Shown here piece by piece: positions 24,322 through 31,720 of a DNA stretch of 64,000 nt. How positions within the stretch are numbered: the stretch's first letter is position 1; every line of letters begins with the position of its first letter. Below the pieces are notes generated by a model. That model saw nothing but the letters and a program-made list of their open reading frames with translations. It was not told the DNA's origin and ran no database searches. The stretch spans positions 1 through 64,000 of the forward strand of contig JACRKC010000056.1 in the NCBI GenBank assembly GCA_016235555.1, written 5' to 3'. The position numbers were made by a program, and so were the translations under genes. This stretch comes from Verrucomicrobiota bacterium. Lineage in GTDB: Bacteria > Verrucomicrobiota > Verrucomicrobiia > Opitutales > Opitutaceae.

Positions 24322-26721
24322 TCAGAATAGTGGAGCGTTGTTCTTCGGGTCCTTGAGGAGCGCTTCGAAGCGCGGGTCGCCTTGGAGGGGGAAAAAGTAG
24401 GGGTGACGACGCATCACATGCACGTTGAGGAATGCGTTGGTTCCCGCATCGCCGGCGAGCGGCGCGAAAGAGGGCGCTTTCAACAGTCTTTCGAGAATCT
24501 GTAGAGCGGAATCTCTATCGCCGGTCCAAGCATGAACGAACGCGAGGTCGGAAAGCGAAATTTGCGCGGTCCACGGGTCGACTGTCTCCGGTCGTAGATC
24601 AATCGCTTTCCGGGCGGAACGAACCGCTTCGTCGCGATGGCCGCCGATTGCTTCCGCCATCGCGCGCCGGGACCACAGCTTAGTGTTTTCAGGTTCACGG
24701 GTGAGCCGTTGGCGAATCGCGGGCAGGGCGGCTTCTGCCGAGGCGCGCGCTTCAGCGGACTTACCCTGCGCAAACAGCGAGGTCTCCCGCAGAAAACTGT
24801 CGCGGACTACTCCGTTGACCTCAACCGCTGCTTCAAGCCGCACGAAATTGGGGTAGTCACCCTGAGCCAGCGTCAATTCGCTTTCCAATATCCACCTTCG
24901 CCTGGAGTCGGCGGGATATTTCTCCACGCCACGTTTCAAGGACTCGGTCGAACCTGTCACCCAGAAGTCCAACCGCGCCGCCTCGCGCAGTTCCATAGCT
25001 TCCGGGAATCCCCGCAAGCGGGCGCGGCGTAGGACAAGCGGGGTTGCTTGCTCCCATCGCCTGGCAGCCAAGTTAGCCAAGGCGGCCATCCCGACGGAAT
25101 CGGAGTTCAGCGGATCGAGCGCTGAGGCGACTTGGAAAGCCTCTGCGGCCTCACGCATCCGGCATTGCCGGCGGAAAAGCACACCACGAGCGTGATGGGG
25201 TTCCGATGAACTGGGCTGCAAACGAGAGACGGCGGCGAAAATCTTGTCGGCACCGTCGTAATCAAGGTGGCAGAAATAACGATAGTAGCCGGTGAGAAGG
25301 AGGATCTCCGGGTCGTTGGGACTGAGCCGGTGCGCGGTGTCGATGGCCTGTTGGGCCTTTGCGAGTCTATCGGCCGTATGATCGACGTTGAAGATGTAGG
25401 CGAAGCCGTGGGCGTAGGACAGTTCACCCCACGCTAGTGCAAAATTCGGGTCCAATTTGATCGCTGCGCCCAGCAAGGACTCGACTTTGGGAATCTCGGC
25501 GAAGTTGAGCGAACGATGCCGGAGCTGTCGGGCTTGCAGCAGCAGATCGTAGGCGGCTGCATTTTCGGTCGGGCGGCGGCCGATGAATTTTTTCTCATCG
25601 GATGAGAGCGTGGCCTTCAGCTCGGCAGCGATGGACTGCGCCAGTTCCGACTGGATGGCGAAGATCTCCGTGACGACCCGGTCGTAGGGTTTGTTCCAGA
25701 GCGTCTCGTCGGTGCGAGGGTTGAACAGGGTGGCGGTGAACTTCACTTTCTCGCCTGCGCGCCGGACAGTGCCGGTGAGGAGGTGGGCGACGCCGAGTTC
25801 ATCGGCAATTTCGCGGGGTGTTTTCTTCGTCCCGCGGTAGGTGGTCATGGTCGCGCGCGGAATCGGGCGGAGTTCGCGAATGAGGAGAAGGTTGTTGATG
25901 ACGTCGTCGTGCATGCCGTCCGCGAAGAAGGCGTTGTCGTCCTTCGCTTCACTGAGGTTTTCGAAAGGGAGGACGGCGATGGATTTGGGGCCGAGGCGCG
26001 GGGTCGTGAGGGCGGGCGGTGGCGTGGATTTCGGCGCGCTGGCGCTCGCCGCTGCGGGGGTTGGGGGCGGCGCGGTTTTGGCGCTGCGTTGCCAGATGAA
26101 AATTATGGCGCCGAGGACGGCGAGGGCGGCGACGGGCCAGAGGAGGGCTGGGAGTGGGCTGCGTTGTAGGAGGGAGGGGGCGCCGGACCCCGGCGTTTGC
26201 GCGAGGGCGCCCGGAGGCGGCGGGGTCGGGCGACCCCGCCCTACATCAAGCGGGATGCCGTCGATCAATGCCCTCACCCGCGCGCAAAACGCGTCGGACG
26301 TTTCGCCGGCGGGCAGGCGCGTCCACTGGACGGACTTGAATTCGCCCGGCACGTGCGCCTCGGCGTCGCGCGTGGCGTCGATAACGACGGGGAGGAGAAA
26401 TGGCTTCGCCTCGGCCATCGCGTGCGTGCGCTGGGCGGCGAGTTTCCATTCGATGCGGAAATAGCCTTCGAGGCGCGATTGGGTGTTGGCGGAGATGATC
26501 GGGACGAACAACGCGCACGATGCGATCTGGCCGCGGATTTTTGCGTCCCACGCATCGCCGCCGACGAGTTCGCTTTGATCGAACCAGACCTCGATGCCGG
26601 CGGTGCGGAGGGCTTCGCAGATGCGCCTGGCCACCTCAGCGTCCTGGGAGGCGTAGCTGAGGAAGACCGCGCCGCGGGGCGCGGAACGCTCAACGTTCAA
26701 CGCTGAACCCTCAACGCTCAA
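24322..26721 (-). CDS. TIR domain - membrane helix - TPR protein
   Basis: The 799-residue protein has an N-terminal TIR domain (about residues 17-150) with 'AVFLSYASQD', 'IEVWFDQSELVGGDAWD' and 'GYFRIEWKLA', which includes a candidate catalytic Glu of NADase-type TIRs. A Pro-rich linker, one membrane helix (PALLWPVAALAVLGAIIFIW) and a periplasmic segment follow ('SIAVLPFENLSEAKDDNAFF', 'HLLTGTVRRAGEKVKF') of the kind found in cyclase-associated TPR proteins. At least six TPR-like repeats make up the C-terminus. It could be a signalling or immune effector. No ATG exists upstream of the TIR domain; the frame opens at TTG 26721 inside a dispersed repeat, so the start is uncertain. Confidence 0.82.
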   Translation of the reverse strand: MSVEGSALNVERSAPRGAVFLSYASQDAEVARRICEALRTAGIEVWFDQSELVGGDAWDAKIRGQIASCALFVPIISANTQSRLEGYFRIEWKLAAQRTHAMAEAKPFLLPVVIDATRDAEAHVPGEFKSVQWTRLPAGETSDAFCARVRALIDGIPLDVGRGRPTPPPPGALAQTPGSGAPSLLQRSPLPALLWPVAALAVLGAIIFIWQRSAKTAPPPTPAAASASAPKSTPPPALTTPRLGPKSIAVLPFENLSEAKDDNAFFADGMHDDVINNLLLIRELRPIPRATMTTYRGTKKTPREIADELGVAHLLTGTVRRAGEKVKFTATLFNPRTDETLWNKPYDRVVTEIFAIQSELAQSIAAELKATLSSDEKKFIGRRPTENAAAYDLLLQARQLRHRSLNFAEIPKVESLLGAAIKLDPNFALAWGELSYAHGFAYIFNVDHTADRLAKAQQAIDTAHRLSPNDPEILLLTGYYRYFCHLDYDGADKIFAAVSRLQPSSSEPHHARGVLFRRQCRMREAAEAFQVASALDPLNSDSVGMAALANLAARRWEQATPLVLRRARLRGFPEAMELREAARLDFWVTGSTESLKRGVEKYPADSRRRWILESELTLAQGDYPNFVRLEAAVEVNGVVRDSFLRETSLFAQGKSAEARASAEAALPAIRQRLTREPENTKLWSRRAMAEAIGGHRDEAVRSARKAIDLRPETVDPWTAQISLSDLAFVHAWTGDRDSALQILERLLKAPSFAPLAGDAGTNAFLNVHVMRRHPYFFPLQGDPRFEALLKDPKNNAPLF
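26163..26246. repeat. Palindromic repeat encoding the TIR-TPR linker
   Basis: Arms of the type GGGGGCGCCGGACCCCGGCG and GGCGGGGTCGGGCGACCCCG lie within the coding sequence and encode the Pro/Gly-rich linker between the TIR domain and the membrane helix. It is related to the intergenic element at 3002-3080. Confidence 0.8.
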
Positions 26722-26723
26722 CG
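26681..26723. repeat. Tandem CAACGCTGAA/CAACGCTCAA repeat at a gene start
   Basis: Short words of the type AACGCTCAACGTTCAACGCT are repeated; on the minus strand they encode 'ALNVERSA'. The same words form the long inverted repeat at 50935-51052. Confidence 0.7.
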
Positions 26724-26804
26724 GGGCCTCCGGGGTTTGGAGCTGGTTCGATCATGGGAGCGAGGCGTCGAGCGTTGGATGTGGGAAGTTCCGCGGCAAG
26801 GCGG

Positions 26805-27086
26805 TCATTTTGCTCCCTTCAAGAATCGCCGCACGTCGTCGTGGTTGCCCATGAACTCGAACGAGAGGCAGTCATCGCATTCGCGAAAAACGATACGGCG
26901 GTCCAGCCCTGCCCGGACCTCATACCAGCGGCCTTTTAGCTTTCGCACACCGGCGCCGAGATGGGCGTGGGGCGAACCGAAGGCGCCCTGCGCTGCCGCG
27001 ATGGCTTCACCCAGCTCGCGGCGCTCGGGGGCGGCGAGCTTGCGGATGGCGGCCAGCAGCCCGTGGTCGAGACGGACGTCCTTCAC
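26805..27086 (-). CDS. RelE/ParE-type toxin of a toxin-antitoxin pair
   Basis: The 93-residue protein has the RelE/HigB-like layout: an N-terminal helix pair (GLLAAIRKLAAPERRELGEA), then strands 'VRKLKGRWYEVRAG' and 'RRIVFRECDDCLSFEFMGNH', ending 'DDVRRFLKGAK'. Such toxins cleave mRNA at the ribosome or block gyrase. The GTG start at 27086 overlaps the antitoxin stop (GTGA), which implies translational coupling. The longer open frame upstream only translates the antitoxin gene out of frame. Confidence 0.82.
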   Translation of the reverse strand: MKDVRLDHGLLAAIRKLAAPERRELGEAIAAAQGAFGSPHAHLGAGVRKLKGRWYEVRAGLDRRIVFRECDDCLSFEFMGNHDDVRRFLKGAK

Positions 27087-27367
27087 GCGAGTGACTTCGG
27101 GTCGAACTTGCCCTTGAAGCGCGTGTAGGCGCCGCGCTTCTCCTTGCGGCTGACCTCGGCGTCGGCGCGGGCGACAAACGCCTCCGCTTCCTCGGTGGTG
27201 AGGCCGTATTCCTTGGCGACATAGGTGTCGTCCCACGCCACGACCTGCACGGGTTTCAACTGGAAAATCTGATGGCCGCTGATGATGCCGACCATCTCGC
27301 CGCGCCCCGCCTTCAGGCAGAGCTGGCCGAGGTTCTTCCGCGCTTGGGTTACAGTGAGAGTCTTCAT
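27083..27367 (-). CDS. Phd/YefM-type antitoxin
   Basis: The 94-residue protein starts 'MKTLTVTQARKNLGQLCLKA', the typical Phd/YefM N-terminal DNA-binding fold ('T-x-A-R-x-N-L'). Its polar C-terminal part (EVSRKEKRGAYTRFKGKFDP) would wrap the toxin. It is the first gene of a two-gene unit and probably represses its own promoter. ATG 27367 is the natural start; the longer frame upstream is translated repeat sequence. Confidence 0.85.
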   Translation of the reverse strand: MKTLTVTQARKNLGQLCLKAGRGEMVGIISGHQIFQLKPVQVVAWDDTYVAKEYGLTTEEAEAFVARADAEVSRKEKRGAYTRFKGKFDPKSLA

Positions 27368-27440
27368 ACGCAGCGATAAGAGACGCGATAGGCACCGAAG
27401 CAAACGGAAAGATCCCGGCAGGGCGCATCTCAGTTTTCTG

Positions 27441-27711
27441 ACTGAGGCGGGACGCCTCAGCCACGTGGACGAGGCGTCCCGCCTCGTTGATTGCAGAACA
27501 GTGAGCTGCGCCCGGCGAGGCACCGGCACCGGGCTTTCCACAAAACCGGCCTTGCGCGGCGAGAGGTTTGGGATCACAGCGGCTAGTGCAGCGCCCCGGA
27601 AGAAACGAGACAGCGCAACGCCGGGTAGCTGCGTGAGCGAGTGGCTCGCCCGGAAACCACTCGCTCACGCTCGCGGCCACACTCCACGAAATCTCGGTGT
27701 CGCTGCACTAG
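27441..27711. repeat. Two palindromic repeats in the 27.4-27.7 kb gap
   Basis: At 27441-27489 an inverted pair of the GAGGCGGGACGCCTC family is present. At 27583-27711 nested arms are seen: outer CTAGTGCAGCG/CGCTGCACTAG and inner GAGCGAGTGG...CCACTCGCTC. Nothing gene-like was found in 27368-27736. Confidence 0.75.
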
Positions 27712-27736
27712 GTCACCGGTTACCCTGCTTTGCCCC

Positions 27737-29524
27737 ATGAAAACTTCCGCCCGCTCCCTGTGCATTGCGATCGTCGCGGCGTTTCTCTGCCTCGCCGGTC
27801 TCGTGTGCGCTGCCGCGCCCAATGTCATCATCGTCCTCACCGACGATCAGGGCTACGGCGATTTTTCGTGTCACGGGAATCCCATCGTGCGCACGCCCCA
27901 CATCGACCGGCTGCATGCGGAGAGCGTGCGGTTAACTGATTTTCACGTGATGCCGATGTGCACGCCGACGCGCGGACAACTGCTCACGGGCCGCGACTGC
28001 CTCGCCAACGGCGCGATGAATGTGAGCAGCGGCCGCACCTTTCTGCGGCGCGAGCTGCCGACGATCGCGGACATTTTCGGCGCGGCCGGCTACCGCTGCG
28101 GGCAGTTCGGCAAGTGGCACCTCGGTGACAACTACCCGTTCCGGCCGCAGGACCGCGGGTTCCACGAGGCGCTGTTCTATCCCTCGTCGCACATCGGTAG
28201 CGCGCCCGACTTCTGGAACAACCACTACCTCGCCGACACCTACCAGCACAACGGCCGGCGCGAGAAATTCACCGGCTACACGACCGATGTGTTCTTCGAC
28301 GAAGCGATGAAATGGATGAAGCGCGAGGCGGCGGCGAAGAAGCCGTTCCTTTGCTACATCCCGCTGGCGGCGGCGCACGGTCCGCTGTTCGTGCCGGAAA
28401 AATATCGCGCGATGTATGAGAACGCCGCGTGGCCAGCGAACATGCCCGCGGCGCAGCGTGCGAACATCGCGAAGTTCTTCGGCATGATCGCGAACATCGA
28501 CGACAACATGGGGCGGCTGGAAGCGTTTCTCCGCGAGACGGGGCTGCGCGAGAACACCATCCTCGTGTTCATGACCGACAATGGCGGCACGGCGGGCGTG
28601 CCCGTGTTCAACGCCGGCATGCGTGGCCGGAAGATCGATCTCTACGAAGGCGGGCATCGCGTGCCGTGTTTCGTGCGCTGGCCGGCGGGCGGGTTGCGCG
28701 CGGCGGGTGATGTCGCGGAGCTCACGACGGTGCAGGACATCCTGCCGACGCTGGCCGAATTTGCGGGTGTGGCGCTGCCCCGGGGCGCGAAGCTGGACGG
28801 ACTCAGTCTGGCGTCGTTGCTGCGCGGCAAAACCGAGCGACTGCCGGAGCGCTCGCTCGTGATCCAGTTCAGCCGGATGCAGGACCCAGTGCCAAAGCGC
28901 GGCGACGCCGCGGTGCTGCGCGGCCGCTGGCGACTCGTGGCGGACAAGGAACTCTACGACCTCGCCAGCGATCCGGCACAAGCGACGAACGTGATCGAGC
29001 AGAACGCCGAGGTGGCGGCGCGATTGCGCGCGGACTACGCGAAGTGGTGGGACGGCGTGGCACCGCGGTTGAACGAGTTTTCCGCCGTTATCGTCGGCTC
29101 CGACGCCGAAAATCCGGTGCAGCTTTCGCCGGCGGACTGGGAGGATGCGTTTCTCGACCAAGGCTCGCAGATCCGCGCGGGCTTGCGGCGCAACGGTCCG
29201 TGGAACGTCGAGGTCGCGCGTGCCGGTGAGTATCGGATCGAGCTGCGCCGCTGGGCGCGCGAGGCGGCGACGCCGATCGCGGCGGGACTGGAACGGCGCC
29301 CGCACGCGTATGGGGTGTTTGTCGCGGGTGTGGCGCTGCCGGTGGCGGAAGCACGGTTGCGCGTGGGCGGATTCGACGAGCGCCAGAAAGTGAGCGCGAA
29401 CGATCAGGCCGTAGTGTTCACCGCGAAGCTGCCGGCGGGCCGCACGAAATTGCAGACGTGGTTCCTCGACGCCGAGGGCAAGGAGATCGCGGGGGCGTAT
29501 TACGTTTACGTGGAGCGGCGGTGA
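27737..29524 (+). CDS. Exported sulfatase (arylsulfatase type, with C-terminal domain)
   Basis: The 595-residue protein has a signal peptide (MKTSARSLCIAIVAAFLCLA) and 'PNVIIVLTDDQGYGD', which carries two metal-binding Asp residues. The sulfatase active-site motif is 'MCTPTRGQLLTGR', whose Cys is converted to formylglycine. 'GKWHLGD' and 'VFMTDNGGT' complete the metal and substrate site. After about residue 440 a beta-rich C-terminal domain of about 150 residues is added. ATG 27737 precedes the signal peptide. It should remove sulfate esters from a polysaccharide or glycan, in line with the second sulfatase and the TonB receptor nearby. Confidence 0.92.
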   Translation: MKTSARSLCIAIVAAFLCLAGLVCAAAPNVIIVLTDDQGYGDFSCHGNPIVRTPHIDRLHAESVRLTDFHVMPMCTPTRGQLLTGRDCLANGAMNVSSGRTFLRRELPTIADIFGAAGYRCGQFGKWHLGDNYPFRPQDRGFHEALFYPSSHIGSAPDFWNNHYLADTYQHNGRREKFTGYTTDVFFDEAMKWMKREAAAKKPFLCYIPLAAAHGPLFVPEKYRAMYENAAWPANMPAAQRANIAKFFGMIANIDDNMGRLEAFLRETGLRENTILVFMTDNGGTAGVPVFNAGMRGRKIDLYEGGHRVPCFVRWPAGGLRAAGDVAELTTVQDILPTLAEFAGVALPRGAKLDGLSLASLLRGKTERLPERSLVIQFSRMQDPVPKRGDAAVLRGRWRLVADKELYDLASDPAQATNVIEQNAEVAARLRADYAKWWDGVAPRLNEFSAVIVGSDAENPVQLSPADWEDAFLDQGSQIRAGLRRNGPWNVEVARAGEYRIELRRWAREAATPIAAGLERRPHAYGVFVAGVALPVAEARLRVGGFDERQKVSANDQAVVFTAKLPAGRTKLQTWFLDAEGKEIAGAYYVYVERR

Positions 29525-29579
29525 ACCGCAGATGCACGCGCTCCTTGACGCCACGAGGGATTGAGAAATCGTAGATCGT

Positions 29580-29753
29580 ATGCCGACACTGTCGTCCACT
29601 CCTCCGAAGGCTTTGCTGCGCAAGAGCCGGGTAGTCACCAAGCGAAAATCTGCCACGAAAGGGCCTTCGTTTGGCGCTGCGGTTCGGCGATACGCGGGAA
29701 TCGTCCGATCTGGGATTGGCAATCTTTCCACGCGTGAAGGTTTCGGCGATTAG
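29580..29753 (+). CDS. Small antitoxin partner of the PIN toxin
   Basis: A 57-residue frame starts at ATG 29580 and stops with TAG at 29751-29753. Its C-terminus 'YAGIVRSGIGNLSTREGFGD' has the 'DLSTREGFGD'-type ending often seen in short antitoxins encoded directly before PIN toxins. The N-terminal half is Lys/Arg/Ser-rich and poor in recognisable structure. Overlap with the PIN gene (20 nt) is typical for such pairs. The function is inferred from this ending and the position. Confidence 0.65.
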   Translation: MPTLSSTPPKALLRKSRVVTKRKSATKGPSFGAAVRRYAGIVRSGIGNLSTREGFGD

Positions 29754-30159
29754 CTATTTGTTGGATGCGGGTCCGCTCATCGGGTTTCTTGACGCCGATG
29801 ATCAGTGGCACGAATGGAGCACCCAAACGCTGGCCGTGCTGGATGAGCCGCTTGCGACGACGGAGACAGCTGTGGCCGAGGCGTGTCACCGCCTGAAGAA
29901 ACTCCGGCCGGCGCTGGCGATTATTCCGCGACTGATTGCCGAAGGACGATTGTTGCTTGTTCCGGTCCTCGCGGAACAGCCGCAGCGGGTGGAGGAGTTG
30001 CTGACCAAATACCCGCAAATGGATGCGGGCGATGCCACACTCGTCGTGCTCTCGGAGGTGTGTCCACGCGCGCGACTCATTACCGTCGATGGCGATTTCC
30101 GACGCTACCGACGCTTTCGCAACCAGACAATGCCGCTGGTGATTCCGGAAAGATTGTAG
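29734..30159 (+). CDS. PIN-domain ribonuclease toxin (VapC-like)
   Basis: The 141-residue protein shows the acidic PIN residues in order: 'YLLDAGPLIGFLDADD' at the N-terminus, Glu in 'TAVAEACHRL', Asp residues in 'MDAGDATLVVLSE' and 'LITVDGDFRRYRRF' at the end. VapC-type toxins cleave tRNA or rRNA. GTG 29734 is chosen because it begins just before the first beta strand and overlaps the small antitoxin; a TTG at 29671 would only add sequence shared with the antitoxin gene. Confidence 0.87.
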   Translation: MKVSAISYLLDAGPLIGFLDADDQWHEWSTQTLAVLDEPLATTETAVAEACHRLKKLRPALAIIPRLIAEGRLLLVPVLAEQPQRVEELLTKYPQMDAGDATLVVLSEVCPRARLITVDGDFRRYRRFRNQTMPLVIPERL

Positions 30160-30162
30160 CGC

Positions 30163-31608
30163 TCAATCGCCCGGCGGGGCCTTCTTCTTCCCGGGGGGCG
30201 GGGTGTATTCGGGCTTGGCGGGGTTGTGGTTCGGATTCGGCGTGGGCATTTGGGCGCCGACTTCGGTGCGCCACGCGTGGAGTTTTTTGCGGAGTTCCTC
30301 GGCCTTCGCGGGGTTGCTCGCGGCAAGGTCGGTTTTTTCGGAGAGGTCCGCGGTGATGTTGTAGAGCTCGACGTGCAGGTCGTTGAAGAACTCGACGAGT
30401 TTGAAATCGCCGGAGCGGATCGCGCCGTAGGGCATCGCGCCGCCGAGTTGGTAGTGCTGGTGGTGCGGGTAGTGCCAGAACAGCGTGTCGCGCGTGCGCG
30501 CCGTGCCGCCACGGAGCACCGACGCGAAGCTCACGCCGTCGATCGCGGTGCGGGCGGCGCTCGCGGGGAGGCCGGCCATTTCCACGATCGTCGGGAAGAG
30601 GTCCATCGTGATGACGGGGTTGTCGCTGACGCTGCCGGGTTTCGTGACGCCGGGCCACGAGACGATCAGCGGCACGCGCACGCCGCCTTCGTAGGCGGAG
30701 GCCTTGCCGAGGCGGAGCGGGACGTTGGACGTGGTGGGCACGCGGCCGCCGTTGTCGGAGGTGAAGATGACGATGGTTTTTTCGGTGAGGCCGAGCTCGG
30801 CGAGCTTGGCGCGGACGCGGCCGATGGCGGTGTCCATGCTCTCGGTCATCGCGGCATAGGCGGCGTTTTTGTGGTTGAGGGTGTCGGCGCCTTTGGCGGC
30901 GATTTTGCGCCGGTATTTCTCGGTGAGATCGGCGCGGCCTTGGAGCGGGAGATGGACGGCGAAATGCGGGAGATAGAGGAAGAATGGCCGGTCCTTCACC
31001 GACTCGATCCACTTCACGGTTTCGTCGGCGAGGCGGTCGGTGAGATATTCGCCGGGCGGGCCCTCGGGCTGGAGCGTGGGGATTTTGTAGGGCGCGTGGT
31101 AGGTGGGCGGCTGGGGCTTGTCGGTGCCGGCGATGTTGACGTCGAAGCCGTGGGCTTCGGGGTAGGATTCGTTGGTGCCGACCTTGGCGAGGTGCCATTT
31201 GCCGATGGTGGCGGTGGTGTAGCCGGCGGCGTGGAAGACCTTGGCGAGCGTGGTTTCGGAGGTGGGCAGGAACTTGGTCCAGTCGGGCACGAGCAACTTC
31301 GGGTTGTCGGGCATGGAGCCGGGAATCCAGTCGGTGACGTGGAGACGCGCGGGGTATTTGCCGGTCATGAGCGCGGCGCGCGTGGGCGAGCAGACGGTGC
31401 AGGCGGAATAGTTTTGCGTGAACTTCATGCCGTCGCGGGCGAGCTGATCGAGCGCGGGCGTCTCGTGGAGATCGCTGCCGAAGGGCGCGAGGTCGGTCCA
31501 GCCGAGATCGTCGGCGAGGATGAGGACGATGTTGGGCCGCTCCGAGGCGGGCAGGAGACTGGAGACGGGGGACAGGAGACAGAAAAGCAGGGCGAAGAGG
31601 CGGCGCAT
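30163..31608 (-). CDS. Exported sulfatase
   Basis: The 481-residue protein contains 'PNIVLILADDLGWTD', the formylglycine motif 'CSPTRAALMTGKYP', 'TIGKWHL' and 'FTSDNGG', all diagnostic of type I sulfatases. The C-terminus after about residue 455 is a Pro/Asn/Lys-rich tail. The signal peptide (MRRLFALLFCLLSPVSSLLP) is encoded by a short tandem repeat of GTCTCCTGTCCCC type. It is convergent with the PIN gene (3 nt apart). It differs enough from the sulfatase at 27737 to suggest a different substrate. Confidence 0.92.
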   Translation of the reverse strand: MRRLFALLFCLLSPVSSLLPASERPNIVLILADDLGWTDLAPFGSDLHETPALDQLARDGMKFTQNYSACTVCSPTRAALMTGKYPARLHVTDWIPGSMPDNPKLLVPDWTKFLPTSETTLAKVFHAAGYTTATIGKWHLAKVGTNESYPEAHGFDVNIAGTDKPQPPTYHAPYKIPTLQPEGPPGEYLTDRLADETVKWIESVKDRPFFLYLPHFAVHLPLQGRADLTEKYRRKIAAKGADTLNHKNAAYAAMTESMDTAIGRVRAKLAELGLTEKTIVIFTSDNGGRVPTTSNVPLRLGKASAYEGGVRVPLIVSWPGVTKPGSVSDNPVITMDLFPTIVEMAGLPASAARTAIDGVSFASVLRGGTARTRDTLFWHYPHHQHYQLGGAMPYGAIRSGDFKLVEFFNDLHVELYNITADLSEKTDLAASNPAKAEELRKKLHAWRTEVGAQMPTPNPNHNPAKPEYTPPPGKKKAPPGD

Positions 31609-31720
31609 GGGAAGAATGGGACCGATGGGATGAATGGGCGGACGCGCGGGCAGGAATATGCCCGGCGGTTGGAAAACCGCCGCTCCGAAATGATGTCCAG
31701 GCTGATGCCGCGCTACTCGC

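Noticed and set aside
27583-27711. Attachment site or remnant insertion sequence
   Set aside because: Nested inverted arms resemble the other intergenic repeats of the window; there is no transposase or integrase fragment and no target duplication.
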